Positions 44,207 to 52,337 of a stretch of 64,000 bases of DNA are shown here, piece after piece. The stretch lies in NCBI RefSeq assembly GCF_023701525.1, contig NZ_JAMQAW010000001.1:62001-126000 (forward strand), given 5' to 3'. This stretch comes from Streptomyces albipurpureus (GTDB lineage Bacteria > Actinomycetota > Actinomycetes > Streptomycetales > Streptomycetaceae). Below the pieces are notes generated by a model. The model was not told the origin of the DNA. It did not search any database and was given only the letters and a program-made list of their open reading frames with translations. The number at the start of each line of letters is the position of its first letter. The stretch's first letter is position 1. A program made the translations under genes and the position numbers.

Positions 44207-44245
44207 AAAAGAAACGTTTCTTTTTCCGAAAGAAACGTTTCTTTC
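44207..44245. promoter_or_regulatory. Twin LacI-type operators between divergent operons
   Basis: Two perfect 18-bp palindromes share the core AAGAAACGTTTCTT: 44207-44224 (centre 44215.5) and 44228-44245 (centre 44236.5), 21 bp apart, so on one DNA face. They lie 91 bp from the leftward ATG and 190 bp from the rightward TTG. The central CG and dyad are typical of LacI/GalR binding sites. Confidence 0.88.
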
Positions 44246-44434
44246 TGAGTCTTGACCCCGTGAATCCACGGGTGTTAACTGCCGCACAACAAGCCCGAGC
44301 ACGATGGCTCCGCAGCGCAGCCGAGACGTTGGTGATACCCCCGCCGGGATGGCTCCTCCGCTGCCCGCACCTCCCCCTTGTTTTTCGCTGTTCCCTGCCC
44401 TGCGTGACCCCGATCCCTCGCGGAGGTACTCCAC

Positions 44435-46081
44435 TTGAACGCCAATTCCGTCCCGTCTGGCGCGAGACGTCTCACCGTCACCCTGGTCGTCGGGACACTG
44501 GCCCTCACGGCCTGCTCCGGTGTCAGTCAGGACAAGAAGTCCACCGACCAGAAGGGGCTCAAGGTCACCGAGCTGACCCCGAAGGCCGCTGGCTCGCTGG
44601 ACCGCATCACCTGGGCCGTCACCGCCGAACCCTCGTCGTTCGACTGGATCTACAACGCCAGCTTTGAGACCGGCCAGATCATGGCCAATGTGTGTGAGGG
44701 GTTGATGCGCCTGGCCCCCGACATGTCGGTCGAGCCCGCGCTGGCCGAGTCCTTCACCAACCCGACCCCGACCACCTGGGTCTACAAGGTGCGCCCGGGG
44801 GTGACCTTCCACGACGGCACCGAGCTGACCGCCGAGGACGTGGCCTTCAGCCTCAACCGCAACCTGGACACCAAGGCGGGATCGTTCTGGTCCGGCGCCT
44901 ACGAAAACGTTTCTTCAGTGAAGGTGAGCGGCCCGCTGGAGGTCACCGTCGCGCTGAAGCAGCCGGACGCGCTCTTTAACTCGTATCTGAGCAGTCCCGC
45001 CGGAATCGTCGGGAGCAAGGCAACGGTCACCGCCAAGGGGAAGGCGTACGGAACACCGGACGGCGGTGTGAACTGTGTTGGCCCGTTCTCCCTGAGCAAG
45101 TGGGACAAGGGCCAGTCGATGACCCTGAAGCGGGACGACAACTACTTCGACCCCGCGCACAAGGCCAAGTCCAAGGAAGTCGTCTTCCGGTTCGTCCGCG
45201 ACCCCGCCGCCATGGTCAACGGACTGCTGTCCGACTCGATCGACGGCAGCTGGTTCCTCCCGCCGTCCGCGATCAAGCGGCTGTCGTCCAGCGGTAAGGG
45301 CTCGGTCTACTACGGCAAGTCCACCCAGGGCTTCAACGCCATCGTGATGAACACCGAGGGGCCGCTGCGCGATGTGCGCATCCGGCAGGCCCTGTCCATG
45401 GCGATCGACCGCAAGGGCATCATCGACGCCGTCATCAGTGGCGCGGGCCAGCCCCAGAAGGCTCCCGCGGTCCCCGGCTCATGGGGCTACGCCGAAGAGA
45501 AGTACCAGCAGGCCTGGGACGGGCTCAAGGTCACCGAGCAGAACCTCGAAGCGGCGAAGAAGCTGGTCGCCGACGCCGGTGCGCCCAGCAAGCCGATCGT
45601 GGTCGCGACGACCAGCGCCGAGGCCGAGGTCCCGGTGATCGGTGCGGAGATCCAGTCAGCCGCCAAGAAGATCGGCCTCGACGTCCAGATCAAGTCCGTC
45701 CCCGCCGACCAGTACAACGGCGTGTACACGGACAAGAAGGCCCGTGAAGGCATCGATCTCTACCTCACCGGTTGGGGCACCGACTTCGCCGACCCGTTGC
45801 AGATGTACCAGTACTTCCAGACCGATCACTTCTACAACTTCTCGGGCTTCTCCAACCCGAAGTACGACGACCTCATCGTCAAGGCCGGCAAGACCCAGGA
45901 CCAGGCGCAGCGCGCCGATCTGGTGACCGCCGCCCAGAAGATCGTGGTCGACGAGTTGGTGTGGATACCGCTGTACGCCCCGTACAACACGCTCTTCCTC
46001 AACAAGCGGGTCACCGGTACCCCGGCCTCCTACGTCCAGCTGCACTACCCGTGGGCGGCCCACCTGGGAGCCTCCTCATGA
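44435..46081 (+). CDS. ABC importer substrate-binding lipoprotein (family 5), copy 1
   Basis: 548 aa; TTG start with GGAGG 9 bases upstream. Lipoprotein signal with lipobox LTAC (Cys near residue 27). SBP_bac_5 fold: EPSSFDWIYN, VYKVRPGVTFHDGTELTAEDVAFSL, GPFSLSKWDKGQSM. Binds oligopeptides, nickel complexes or other amphipathic solutes outside the membrane. First gene of the rightward importer operon; its stop overlaps the permease start (ATGA). An operator-like sequence lies inside it (44903-44915). Confidence 0.93.
   Translation: MNANSVPSGARRLTVTLVVGTLALTACSGVSQDKKSTDQKGLKVTELTPKAAGSLDRITWAVTAEPSSFDWIYNASFETGQIMANVCEGLMRLAPDMSVEPALAESFTNPTPTTWVYKVRPGVTFHDGTELTAEDVAFSLNRNLDTKAGSFWSGAYENVSSVKVSGPLEVTVALKQPDALFNSYLSSPAGIVGSKATVTAKGKAYGTPDGGVNCVGPFSLSKWDKGQSMTLKRDDNYFDPAHKAKSKEVVFRFVRDPAAMVNGLLSDSIDGSWFLPPSAIKRLSSSGKGSVYYGKSTQGFNAIVMNTEGPLRDVRIRQALSMAIDRKGIIDAVISGAGQPQKAPAVPGSWGYAEEKYQQAWDGLKVTEQNLEAAKKLVADAGAPSKPIVVATTSAEAEVPVIGAEIQSAAKKIGLDVQIKSVPADQYNGVYTDKKAREGIDLYLTGWGTDFADPLQMYQYFQTDHFYNFSGFSNPKYDDLIVKAGKTQDQAQRADLVTAAQKIVVDELVWIPLYAPYNTLFLNKRVTGTPASYVQLHYPWAAHLGASS
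44903..44915. promoter_or_regulatory. Possible third operator inside the binding-protein gene
   Basis: GAAAACGTTTCTT matches the core of the upstream palindromes with one base shift in one half-site. It is read as Glu-Asn-Val-Ser-Ser using GTT, TCT and TCA, codons that are rare in such high-GC genes, which suggests that the DNA sequence itself is under selection. It could allow looping with 44207-44245 or act as a roadblock. Confidence 0.5.
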
Positions 46082-47043
46082 GCGACGCACTGAGCGGTGC
46101 GCTCAGGATGATCGCCAAACGGCTCTCGGCGCTGGCCCTTCTGATGCTCGCCACCTCGTTCATCGTCTTCTCGGCGATGTATCTGGCACCCGGCTCACCG
46201 GAGTCGTTCCTGGCCCGGGGCAACTCGGTGACGGCCGACACCCTGCAAGCCATCCGGGATCAGTACCGGTTGGACGATCCCTTCTTCGAGCGCTACCTCT
46301 CCTGGCTGGGTGGCATCGTGACCGGCGACTTCGGTCAGTCGCTCCAGTTCCGGCAGCCGGTGGACGATCTGATCGCCTCCCGGCTCACCACCACCGCGAC
46401 CCTGGTCGTCTACGCCTTCGCGCTGATCCTCGTCTCCGGCATTGTGATCGGTGTGGTCGCGGCCGTGAAGCGCGGCAAGGTCGACAGCGCGGCGATCATC
46501 GGCACCACCGTCGCCATGGGCACCCCGTCCTTCGTGGTGGCGATCGGGCTGACCTCGCTGTTCGCTGTCACCCTCGGCTGGTTCCCCGCCTTCGGCGCGG
46601 GTGAGGGCTTCCTCAACAGGATCTGGCACCTCACCCTGCCGGCGGTGGCGCTCGCGCTCTCCTCGGCCGCGCTGGTGGCACGGGCCACCCGCTCCTCGAT
46701 GCTCGCCGAGATGGGCAAGGAGTACGTGGAGACCGCGCGGGTACGGGGCCTGCCCGAGAGCCGGATCATCTGGCGGCACGCCTTCCGCAACGCCCTGGTG
46801 CCCGTGGTCACCCTCGCCGGTCTGGTGGTCTCCGGGCTGCTGGTCACGACCACGCTCGTGGAGACCGCGTTCGGCCTGAACGGGATGGGCTCACTGCTGG
46901 TGCAGTCCGTCAACGCCAAGGACTTCCCGGTCACCCAGGCCATTGTGTTGATCATCGTCGGAGTGTTCGCCCTCGCCAATCTGCTGGTTGATCTCGTCTA
47001 CCCGCTGGTCGATCCGCGGGTGCGTGGAAAGGTCGGTGCCTGA
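46078..47043 (+). CDS. Dipeptide/oligopeptide-type ABC permease (DppB-like)
   Basis: 321 aa; ATG overlaps the binding-protein stop. Six membrane helices beginning LSALALLMLATSFIVFSAMYLAPG. The EAA loop with ETARVRGLPESRIIWRHAFRNALVPVV contacts the ATPases. N-terminal sequence PGSPESFLARGNSVT is the DppB periplasmic region. It forms the heterodimeric channel with the next gene. Confidence 0.93.
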   Translation: MSDALSGALRMIAKRLSALALLMLATSFIVFSAMYLAPGSPESFLARGNSVTADTLQAIRDQYRLDDPFFERYLSWLGGIVTGDFGQSLQFRQPVDDLIASRLTTTATLVVYAFALILVSGIVIGVVAAVKRGKVDSAAIIGTTVAMGTPSFVVAIGLTSLFAVTLGWFPAFGAGEGFLNRIWHLTLPAVALALSSAALVARATRSSMLAEMGKEYVETARVRGLPESRIIWRHAFRNALVPVVTLAGLVVSGLLVTTTLVETAFGLNGMGSLLVQSVNAKDFPVTQAIVLIIVGVFALANLLVDLVYPLVDPRVRGKVGA

Positions 47044-47906
47044 TGGCGGTCATGACCGAGTCCGCTCTCGTCCGCCGTCGGGGCCTGGGCCGCAGGTTCG
47101 GTGGGAACAAGGCGATGACCCTGTCGATCGGGGTGCTGACCCTCTTCGTACTCGTCGCCCTGTTCGCCCCCTGGCTCGCTCCGCACGACCCCAACGCGGT
47201 GTCACTCGCCAACAGCCTCCAGGGGACCTCCGCCGACCATCTCCTCGGCACCGATCAGTCCGGACGCGATGTACTGTCCCGACTGATCTACGGGGCCCGC
47301 AGCTCCCTGCTCGGCCCACTCGGTGTGGTCGTGGGTGCGACGCTGCTCGGTGTCACCATCGGTGTGGTCGCCGCCTGGCGCGGCGGCTGGGTCGACACGG
47401 CGCTCTCCCGGGCCATCGAGCTGATCTTCGCCTTCCCCGGTGTGCTGCTGGCCATCCTGCTGGTCTCGGTGCTCAGCGCCGGTCTGAAGGCCACCGTGCT
47501 CGCCCTCGCCATCGCCTACACCCCCTACATGGCCCGGATGACGCGCAGCGCCGCACTCAGTGAGCGGCACCGCCCCTACATCCGAGCCCTGGAGATCCAG
47601 GGGTTCCCCGCCGTGAGCATCATCGTGCGGCACCTGCTTCCCAACATCGCACCCCTCGTGCTGGCGCAGGCCTCGCTCTGCTTCGGCTACGCCATGATCG
47701 ACCTCGCCGGACTGTCCTTCCTCGGCTTCGGTGTGCAACCGCCCCAGGCCGACTGGGGAGCCATGATCTCCGAGGGGCAGGTCGCCCTGCTTCAGGGGGC
47801 GCCCCTGTCGGCCCTCGCCCCGGGCGTCCTCATCGTCTGCGCCGTTGTGGGCTTCAGCCTCATCGGCGAGGGAGTCGCCGACCGCATCAGAAGGGCGGAC
47901 CGATGA
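47043..47906 (+). CDS. Dipeptide/oligopeptide-type ABC permease (DppC-like)
   Basis: 287 aa; ATG shares a base with the previous stop (TGATG). N-terminal OppC-type helix, the HLLGTDQSGRDVLSRLIYGARSSL motif that defines DppC proteins, and the EAA loop IRALEIQGFPAVSIIVRHLLPN. Six membrane helices. Partner of the DppB-like subunit. Confidence 0.93.
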   Translation: MAVMTESALVRRRGLGRRFGGNKAMTLSIGVLTLFVLVALFAPWLAPHDPNAVSLANSLQGTSADHLLGTDQSGRDVLSRLIYGARSSLLGPLGVVVGATLLGVTIGVVAAWRGGWVDTALSRAIELIFAFPGVLLAILLVSVLSAGLKATVLALAIAYTPYMARMTRSAALSERHRPYIRALEIQGFPAVSIIVRHLLPNIAPLVLAQASLCFGYAMIDLAGLSFLGFGVQPPQADWGAMISEGQVALLQGAPLSALAPGVLIVCAVVGFSLIGEGVADRIRRADR

Positions 47907-48919
47907 CCACCGCACCGCCGAGCACCGCGATGCTCGCCGTGGAAGACCTCACGCTCGCGGTCCGCCGCGACGAGGACGTCAAGCCGATCCTCGCGTCGGT
48001 CTCCCTGAGTTGTGCCAAGGGCGAGATCGTCGGCCTGGTCGGTGAGTCCGGCTCGGGCAAGTCCATGACACTGCGGACGGCCGTCGGCCTCACCCCGGCG
48101 AAGGCCGACATCAGTGGACGCGTACAGGTCTCGGGCTTGGATGTGCTCGGCGCCTCCGGCAAGGAGTTGTCGAAGCTGCGGTCCCGGACCGCGTCGATGA
48201 TCTTCCAGGACCCGCGGGCCCACATCAATCCGTTCCAGCGCATCGGCACCTTCCTCTGCGAGGGACTGCGCATCCACCAACGGATGTCCAAAGAGGAAGC
48301 CGCCCGCAAGGCGACAGGACTGCTGGACGAGGTCGGGCTACCGGACCCGGCCCGGCACATGCGCCAGTATCCGCACGAGCTCTCGGGCGGCATGCTCCAG
48401 CGAGTGATGATCGCCGCCGCGCTGGCGAGCGAGCCTGAACTGCTGCTGGCGGACGAGCCGACCACCGCGCTCGATGTGACCACCCAGGCCGAGATCGTCT
48501 CGATCCTGCTGCGGTTGCGCCGGGACCGGGGACTGTCCATCGTCCTGGTGACCCACGACCTCGACCTCGCGGTCTCCGCCTGTGACCGCATCCATGTGAT
48601 GTACGCGGGTTCCATCGTCGAGGTGGCGTCCGCCGCCGAACTGGCCCGGGCACCCCAGCACCCCTACACGGCGGCCCTCTTCGCCGCCCGTCCCTCGCCC
48701 GATCGCACCGAGCTCAAGGCGGTGTCGGGCCGGCCTCTTGGCCTCTACGAGGTCGAAGGCGGCTGCGCGTTCGCTCCGAGGTGCCCCAAGGCGATCGACC
48801 TCTGCCAGGAAACGGCGCCCGAAACCCGGCTGGTCGACGGCCACCAGGTGGCCTGCCATCTCGCCTCGGAACCGCCGGTCCAACCGGTGGGTCCGCTCAC
48901 GAAGGGAGAGCGGCCGTGA
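47903..48919 (+). CDS. Dipeptide/oligopeptide-type ABC ATPase (DppD-like)
   Basis: 338 aa; ATG overlaps the previous stop (ATGA). Walker A GESGSGKS near residue 49, signature LSGGMLQRVMIA, Walker B LLLADEPTTALD, H-loop THDLD. The C-terminal oligopeptide-type extension has the four-Cys-type pattern CAFAPRCPKAIDLCQ...C that binds an Fe-S or metal centre in DppD proteins. Provides energy for the importer with the DppF-like subunit. Confidence 0.93.
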   Translation: MTTAPPSTAMLAVEDLTLAVRRDEDVKPILASVSLSCAKGEIVGLVGESGSGKSMTLRTAVGLTPAKADISGRVQVSGLDVLGASGKELSKLRSRTASMIFQDPRAHINPFQRIGTFLCEGLRIHQRMSKEEAARKATGLLDEVGLPDPARHMRQYPHELSGGMLQRVMIAAALASEPELLLADEPTTALDVTTQAEIVSILLRLRRDRGLSIVLVTHDLDLAVSACDRIHVMYAGSIVEVASAAELARAPQHPYTAALFAARPSPDRTELKAVSGRPLGLYEVEGGCAFAPRCPKAIDLCQETAPETRLVDGHQVACHLASEPPVQPVGPLTKGERP

Positions 48920-49740
48920 CCGCCCAGCACCCCGTCACCCGGGTCGAGAAGCTGCGCAGGACGTACGACCACGGCAAGGTCGTCGCCGTCAATGACATCT
49001 CCTTCGAGGTACCCGTCGGCGGATCGCTCGGGATCGTCGGTGAGTCCGGCTCCGGCAAGACCACAACGGCCAAGTTGATCGTCGGTCTGGAAGAGCCCGA
49101 CTCGGGCCGCATCTTCTTCGACGGCCAGGAGATCGGCACCGGAAGCAGCCGCAAACTCCGTCGCCAGCGCGCCCGAACCGTACAGCTCGTCTTCCAAGAC
49201 CCCTATCAGAGCCTTGACCCACGGCAGACCGTCGGTGGCGCCATCGACGAGGTGCTGCGACTGCACACCGAGTTGAGCACCTCGGCGTTCGCCAAGCGGC
49301 GGGCAGAGCTGCTGGAACAGGTCGGACTCGGTGTCCGGGAGGCGGCGGCCCTGCCTCGGGAGCTCTCCGGCGGGCAACGGCAGCGGGTCGCCATCGCCCG
49401 GGCCCTGGCGGCCAACCCCCGGCTGCTGGTGTTGGACGAGGCGGTCGCCGCGCTCGATGTCTCCATCCAGGCGCAGATCCTCAATCTGCTCTCCGAGATC
49501 CGTCGGGAGACCGGAGTGGCGCTGGTCTTCGTCAGCCACGATCTGGAGGTCGTCCGCTGGGTCGCGGACGACGTGGTCGTGATGTTCCGCGGCTCGATCA
49601 TCGAGAGCGGGCCAACGGCCGAAGTGCTCCAACGCCCCGAACACCCCTACACCCGGCTCCTGTTGTCCAGCGTGCCACGGCTGGGCTGGGATCCCGCTCA
49701 AGTGTCGCAGGCGCGACGCGAATTCCTCGCCACCCAGTGA
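48916..49740 (+). CDS. Dipeptide/oligopeptide-type ABC ATPase (DppF-like)
   Basis: 274 aa from the GTG at 48916, which overlaps the previous stop (GTGA) and has GGGAG upstream. Walker A GESGSGKTT, signature LSGGQRQRVAIA, Walker B LLVLDEAVAALD (Ala replaces the usual Pro-Thr), H-loop SHDLE. It lacks the long C-terminal DppF tail, ending soon after HPYTRLLLSSVP. Second ATPase of the importer. Confidence 0.93.
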   Translation: MTAQHPVTRVEKLRRTYDHGKVVAVNDISFEVPVGGSLGIVGESGSGKTTTAKLIVGLEEPDSGRIFFDGQEIGTGSSRKLRRQRARTVQLVFQDPYQSLDPRQTVGGAIDEVLRLHTELSTSAFAKRRAELLEQVGLGVREAAALPRELSGGQRQRVAIARALAANPRLLVLDEAVAALDVSIQAQILNLLSEIRRETGVALVFVSHDLEVVRWVADDVVVMFRGSIIESGPTAEVLQRPEHPYTRLLLSSVPRLGWDPAQVSQARREFLATQ

Positions 49741-49767
49741 CTCCGGCCCGCCTTGTGGAGGAAAGCC

Positions 49768-51405
49768 ATGCCCCGCATCACCAAGCGCACCACGGTCCTT
49801 GTCGCGCTGACCACCTGTACGGCCCTTGGACTCTCCGCCTGCGGTGGAGTGGAGGGCGCCGGCAAGACGGGTCCGAGCACCCCCAAGCTCACCGAGTCAC
49901 TACCGGCGGCGAAGGGCGATGTCGGCGCCCTCAGATGGGCGCTCTACGCCGAACCCTCGTCCCTGGACCCGATCTACAGCAATGACTTCCCGCCCATGGA
50001 GGTCCTCGCCAATGTCTGCGAGAGCCTGCTGAAGATCAACCCCGACTTCTCCTTCCAGCCGTCGCTGGCCGCGTCCTGGACCAATCCGAGCCCACTGACC
50101 TGGGTGTACCAGCTGCGCGACGGGGTGACCTTCCACAGCGGTGCCAAGATGACCGCGGAGGACGTCGCCTACAGTCTCGGCCGCAACCTCGACAAGTCCC
50201 TCGGCTCGTACCACGACGCCGTCTACAAGAACGTCGACTCGATCAAGGCGACCGGGACGAGGGAGATCACCGTACGGCTGAAGCAGCCGGACGCCCAGTT
50301 CAACCAGGCGATGGCGACACCGGCCGGCCGGGTCCTGAACAAGGCGGCGTCCCAGAAGGCCGGCAAGACGCTCGGCCGCCCGGACGGCGGGGTCGACTGC
50401 ACCGGTCCGTTCAAACTGGCCGACTGGTCGGCCGGTAAGTCCATCACCATCGACCGCTTCGACGCGTACTGGGACACGGCGCGCAAGGCCAAGGCGTCCG
50501 CGGTGGAGTTCGAGTTCATCCGCGACCCCGCGGCACGCACCACCGCGATGCTCTCCGGTGAACTCGACGGCTCCTGGTTCGTCCCCGCCTCCGGCTACGC
50601 GAAGCTGCTCACCTCCGACAAGGGCTCGCTCTACTTCGGTCGGACGTCGGGAAGCTATGTCGGCATGGTGACGGACCTCAAGGGCCCGCTCGCCGATGTC
50701 AAGATCCGCAAGGCGCTCTCGATGGCCATCGACCGCAAGGGCATCATCTCCGCGGCCGTCTCCGGGGCGGCGGAAACCCTCAAGGCACCCACCGCCCCGG
50801 GGACCTGGGGCTACGCCCAGAAGGAACTGAAGGCCGCCTACGACGCGCTGCCCGACCCCAACGGTTCGCTGGACGAGGCGAAGAAGCTCGTCAAGGAAGC
50901 CGGCGCACCGAGCAAGCCCATCACCATCGCGGTCACCGGCTCCCAGTCCGAGATGCCGATCATCGGTACGGAGGTCAAGCGCGCCGGTGAGTCGGTCGGC
51001 CTCAAGGTCAACATCAAGACCCTTCCGGCCGACAACTACAACGCCCTCTACAGCGATGCCAAGGCACGGGAGGGCATCGACATGCTCTTCTCCCTGTGGC
51101 AGGCGGACTACCCGGACCCGACCGCGCTCTACCAGTACCTCCAGACGGGCGACACCTTCAACTTCGCCCAGTGGTCGGACCGGACCTTCGACCGGCTGAT
51201 CAATGAGGCCAAGTCGGCCGCCGACACCTCAAAGCGCGCCAAGCTCATCGCCGAGGCCCAGCAGATAGCCGTCGACCAGGGCATCTGGATGCCGCTGTAC
51301 ACACCGTTCAACCCCGTCTTCCTGAAGAAGGGCCTGACCGGGGCGCCGATCTCCTCGGTCCAGCTCACCTACCCTTGGGCCGCCGACATCGGCAGCGCCA
51401 AGTAG
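49768..51405 (+). CDS. ABC importer substrate-binding lipoprotein (family 5), copy 2
   Basis: 545 aa from the ATG at 49768 (GGAGG 6-7 bases upstream). Lipobox LSAC. It is clearly a paralog of the first binding protein over its full length (shared EPSSLDPIYS, GVTFHSGAKMTAEDVAYSL, GPFKLADWSAGKS, KALSMAIDRKGII). Two receptors for one permease complex suggest two related ligands or affinities. Last gene of the operon; a double hairpin follows. Confidence 0.93.
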   Translation: MPRITKRTTVLVALTTCTALGLSACGGVEGAGKTGPSTPKLTESLPAAKGDVGALRWALYAEPSSLDPIYSNDFPPMEVLANVCESLLKINPDFSFQPSLAASWTNPSPLTWVYQLRDGVTFHSGAKMTAEDVAYSLGRNLDKSLGSYHDAVYKNVDSIKATGTREITVRLKQPDAQFNQAMATPAGRVLNKAASQKAGKTLGRPDGGVDCTGPFKLADWSAGKSITIDRFDAYWDTARKAKASAVEFEFIRDPAARTTAMLSGELDGSWFVPASGYAKLLTSDKGSLYFGRTSGSYVGMVTDLKGPLADVKIRKALSMAIDRKGIISAAVSGAAETLKAPTAPGTWGYAQKELKAAYDALPDPNGSLDEAKKLVKEAGAPSKPITIAVTGSQSEMPIIGTEVKRAGESVGLKVNIKTLPADNYNALYSDAKAREGIDMLFSLWQADYPDPTALYQYLQTGDTFNFAQWSDRTFDRLINEAKSAADTSKRAKLIAEAQQIAVDQGIWMPLYTPFNPVFLKKGLTGAPISSVQLTYPWAADIGSAK

Positions 51406-51425
51406 AGCCACGCCTGGGGGCGTGA

Positions 51426-51488
51426 GAGCGAGAGGGCCAAGCTCTCGCTCAGGGGCAGAGGCTCCCGGTCCACCTCGGACCGGGAGCC
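51426..51488 (+). terminator. Double-hairpin terminator of the importer operon
   Basis: Two stems in a row: 9 bp (51426-51434 with 51442-51450) and 12 bp (51460-51471 with 51477-51488, 5-nt loop), the latter followed by TTCTCCTGTTCCC. It starts 20 bp past the stop codon. Confidence 0.88.
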
Positions 51489-52337
51489 TTCTCCTGTTCC
51501 CGGGCCATGGGCACCGGGCAGGCACGGTGAGGCCCCCGAAGCGGCCCCAGCCCGGTGACCGTTGCCACCGCGACCCGGCCCGCGCCCGGGTTCAGGAACA
51601 CCTCGGCTCCTGGCCGGGGCGGACGTCCCTCTCCTCTTGGCACTGCCTGAGCGTGCGCTTGGGCGTCATGGTCCATGTGTACATTGCCGGCCAATAGCCC
51701 ATACCCGCGCCATCCTCGGCGCCCAGCAGCGGCCGGTCGCCGCCATCGACGACAACCTGCCGGTAGCCGATGCTCGTATCGAGACCGATCGTCAGGCTGT
51801 AGGTGAAGACGTCTGGCATGCCAATGGTCAGCCATTCCGTGTCACGGCTCTCAACGCATCCGGTACGGAGAGCTACGCCTACGGTCGTTTCCATACGGTC
51901 ACCCCCCAACTCTCCATGAGAGAAGTGGGGAGCGGGAAAATGAAGAAGGAGGCCGCCTGCCGGGGCTGTTGGGCCACCTCACCAGAAGGGGCCGGCAAGT
52001 TCGTGAGGGGGTGTCCGGCTACTCCCTCGGGGTCGCGGCCGCGCCACCCGTGACGACGAGACCCGCGACCATCTACCAGGCCGGACTCAACATCGTCAGC
52101 GGCTTCCGCTTCGACCCGCTCAACGATCCAAACGAATCGACCCGGAACCCGGGGTGCGGGCGGCCCCGCCACAACAAGGCCCCTGCCGAAGGGGCCGCCC
52201 CTGCCGGTCCGGCGCTTGCGGACGGGAACCCTCCGCCCCTGGGCGGGCGCCCGGAGCAGCTTGGGCTTCCGCCCTGGGCGCCCCAGGCCTCGCCTCCGGC
52301 GAGGACAGCGGAGGGCAGGGGCGCCCAGCCCGATCCC
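51489..52337. other. Mostly non-coding region with one doubtful small ORF
   Basis: About 850 bp. The part to 51910 contains the weak minus-strand frame listed separately. From 52130 on the sequence is very GC-rich with small hairpins (52178-52196, and CCTCGCC/GGCGAGG at 52288-52304); the latter may terminate the BCCT transcript. No other gene is supported. Confidence 0.4.
51592..51894 (-). CDS. Doubtful hypothetical protein, 100 aa
   Basis: The ATG at 51894 has GGGGGGTG about 6 bases upstream, the main reason to list it. The protein is neutral in composition (METTVGVALRTG start, a TIGLDTSIGYRQVVVDGGD core) with no signal peptide, membrane helix or known motif. Its base use is less GC-biased than that of neighbours. 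It could be a real lineage-specific gene, a gene remnant, or chance. Confidence 0.3.
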   Translation of the reverse strand: METTVGVALRTGCVESRDTEWLTIGMPDVFTYSLTIGLDTSIGYRQVVVDGGDRPLLGAEDGAGMGYWPAMYTWTMTPKRTLRQCQEERDVRPGQEPRCS

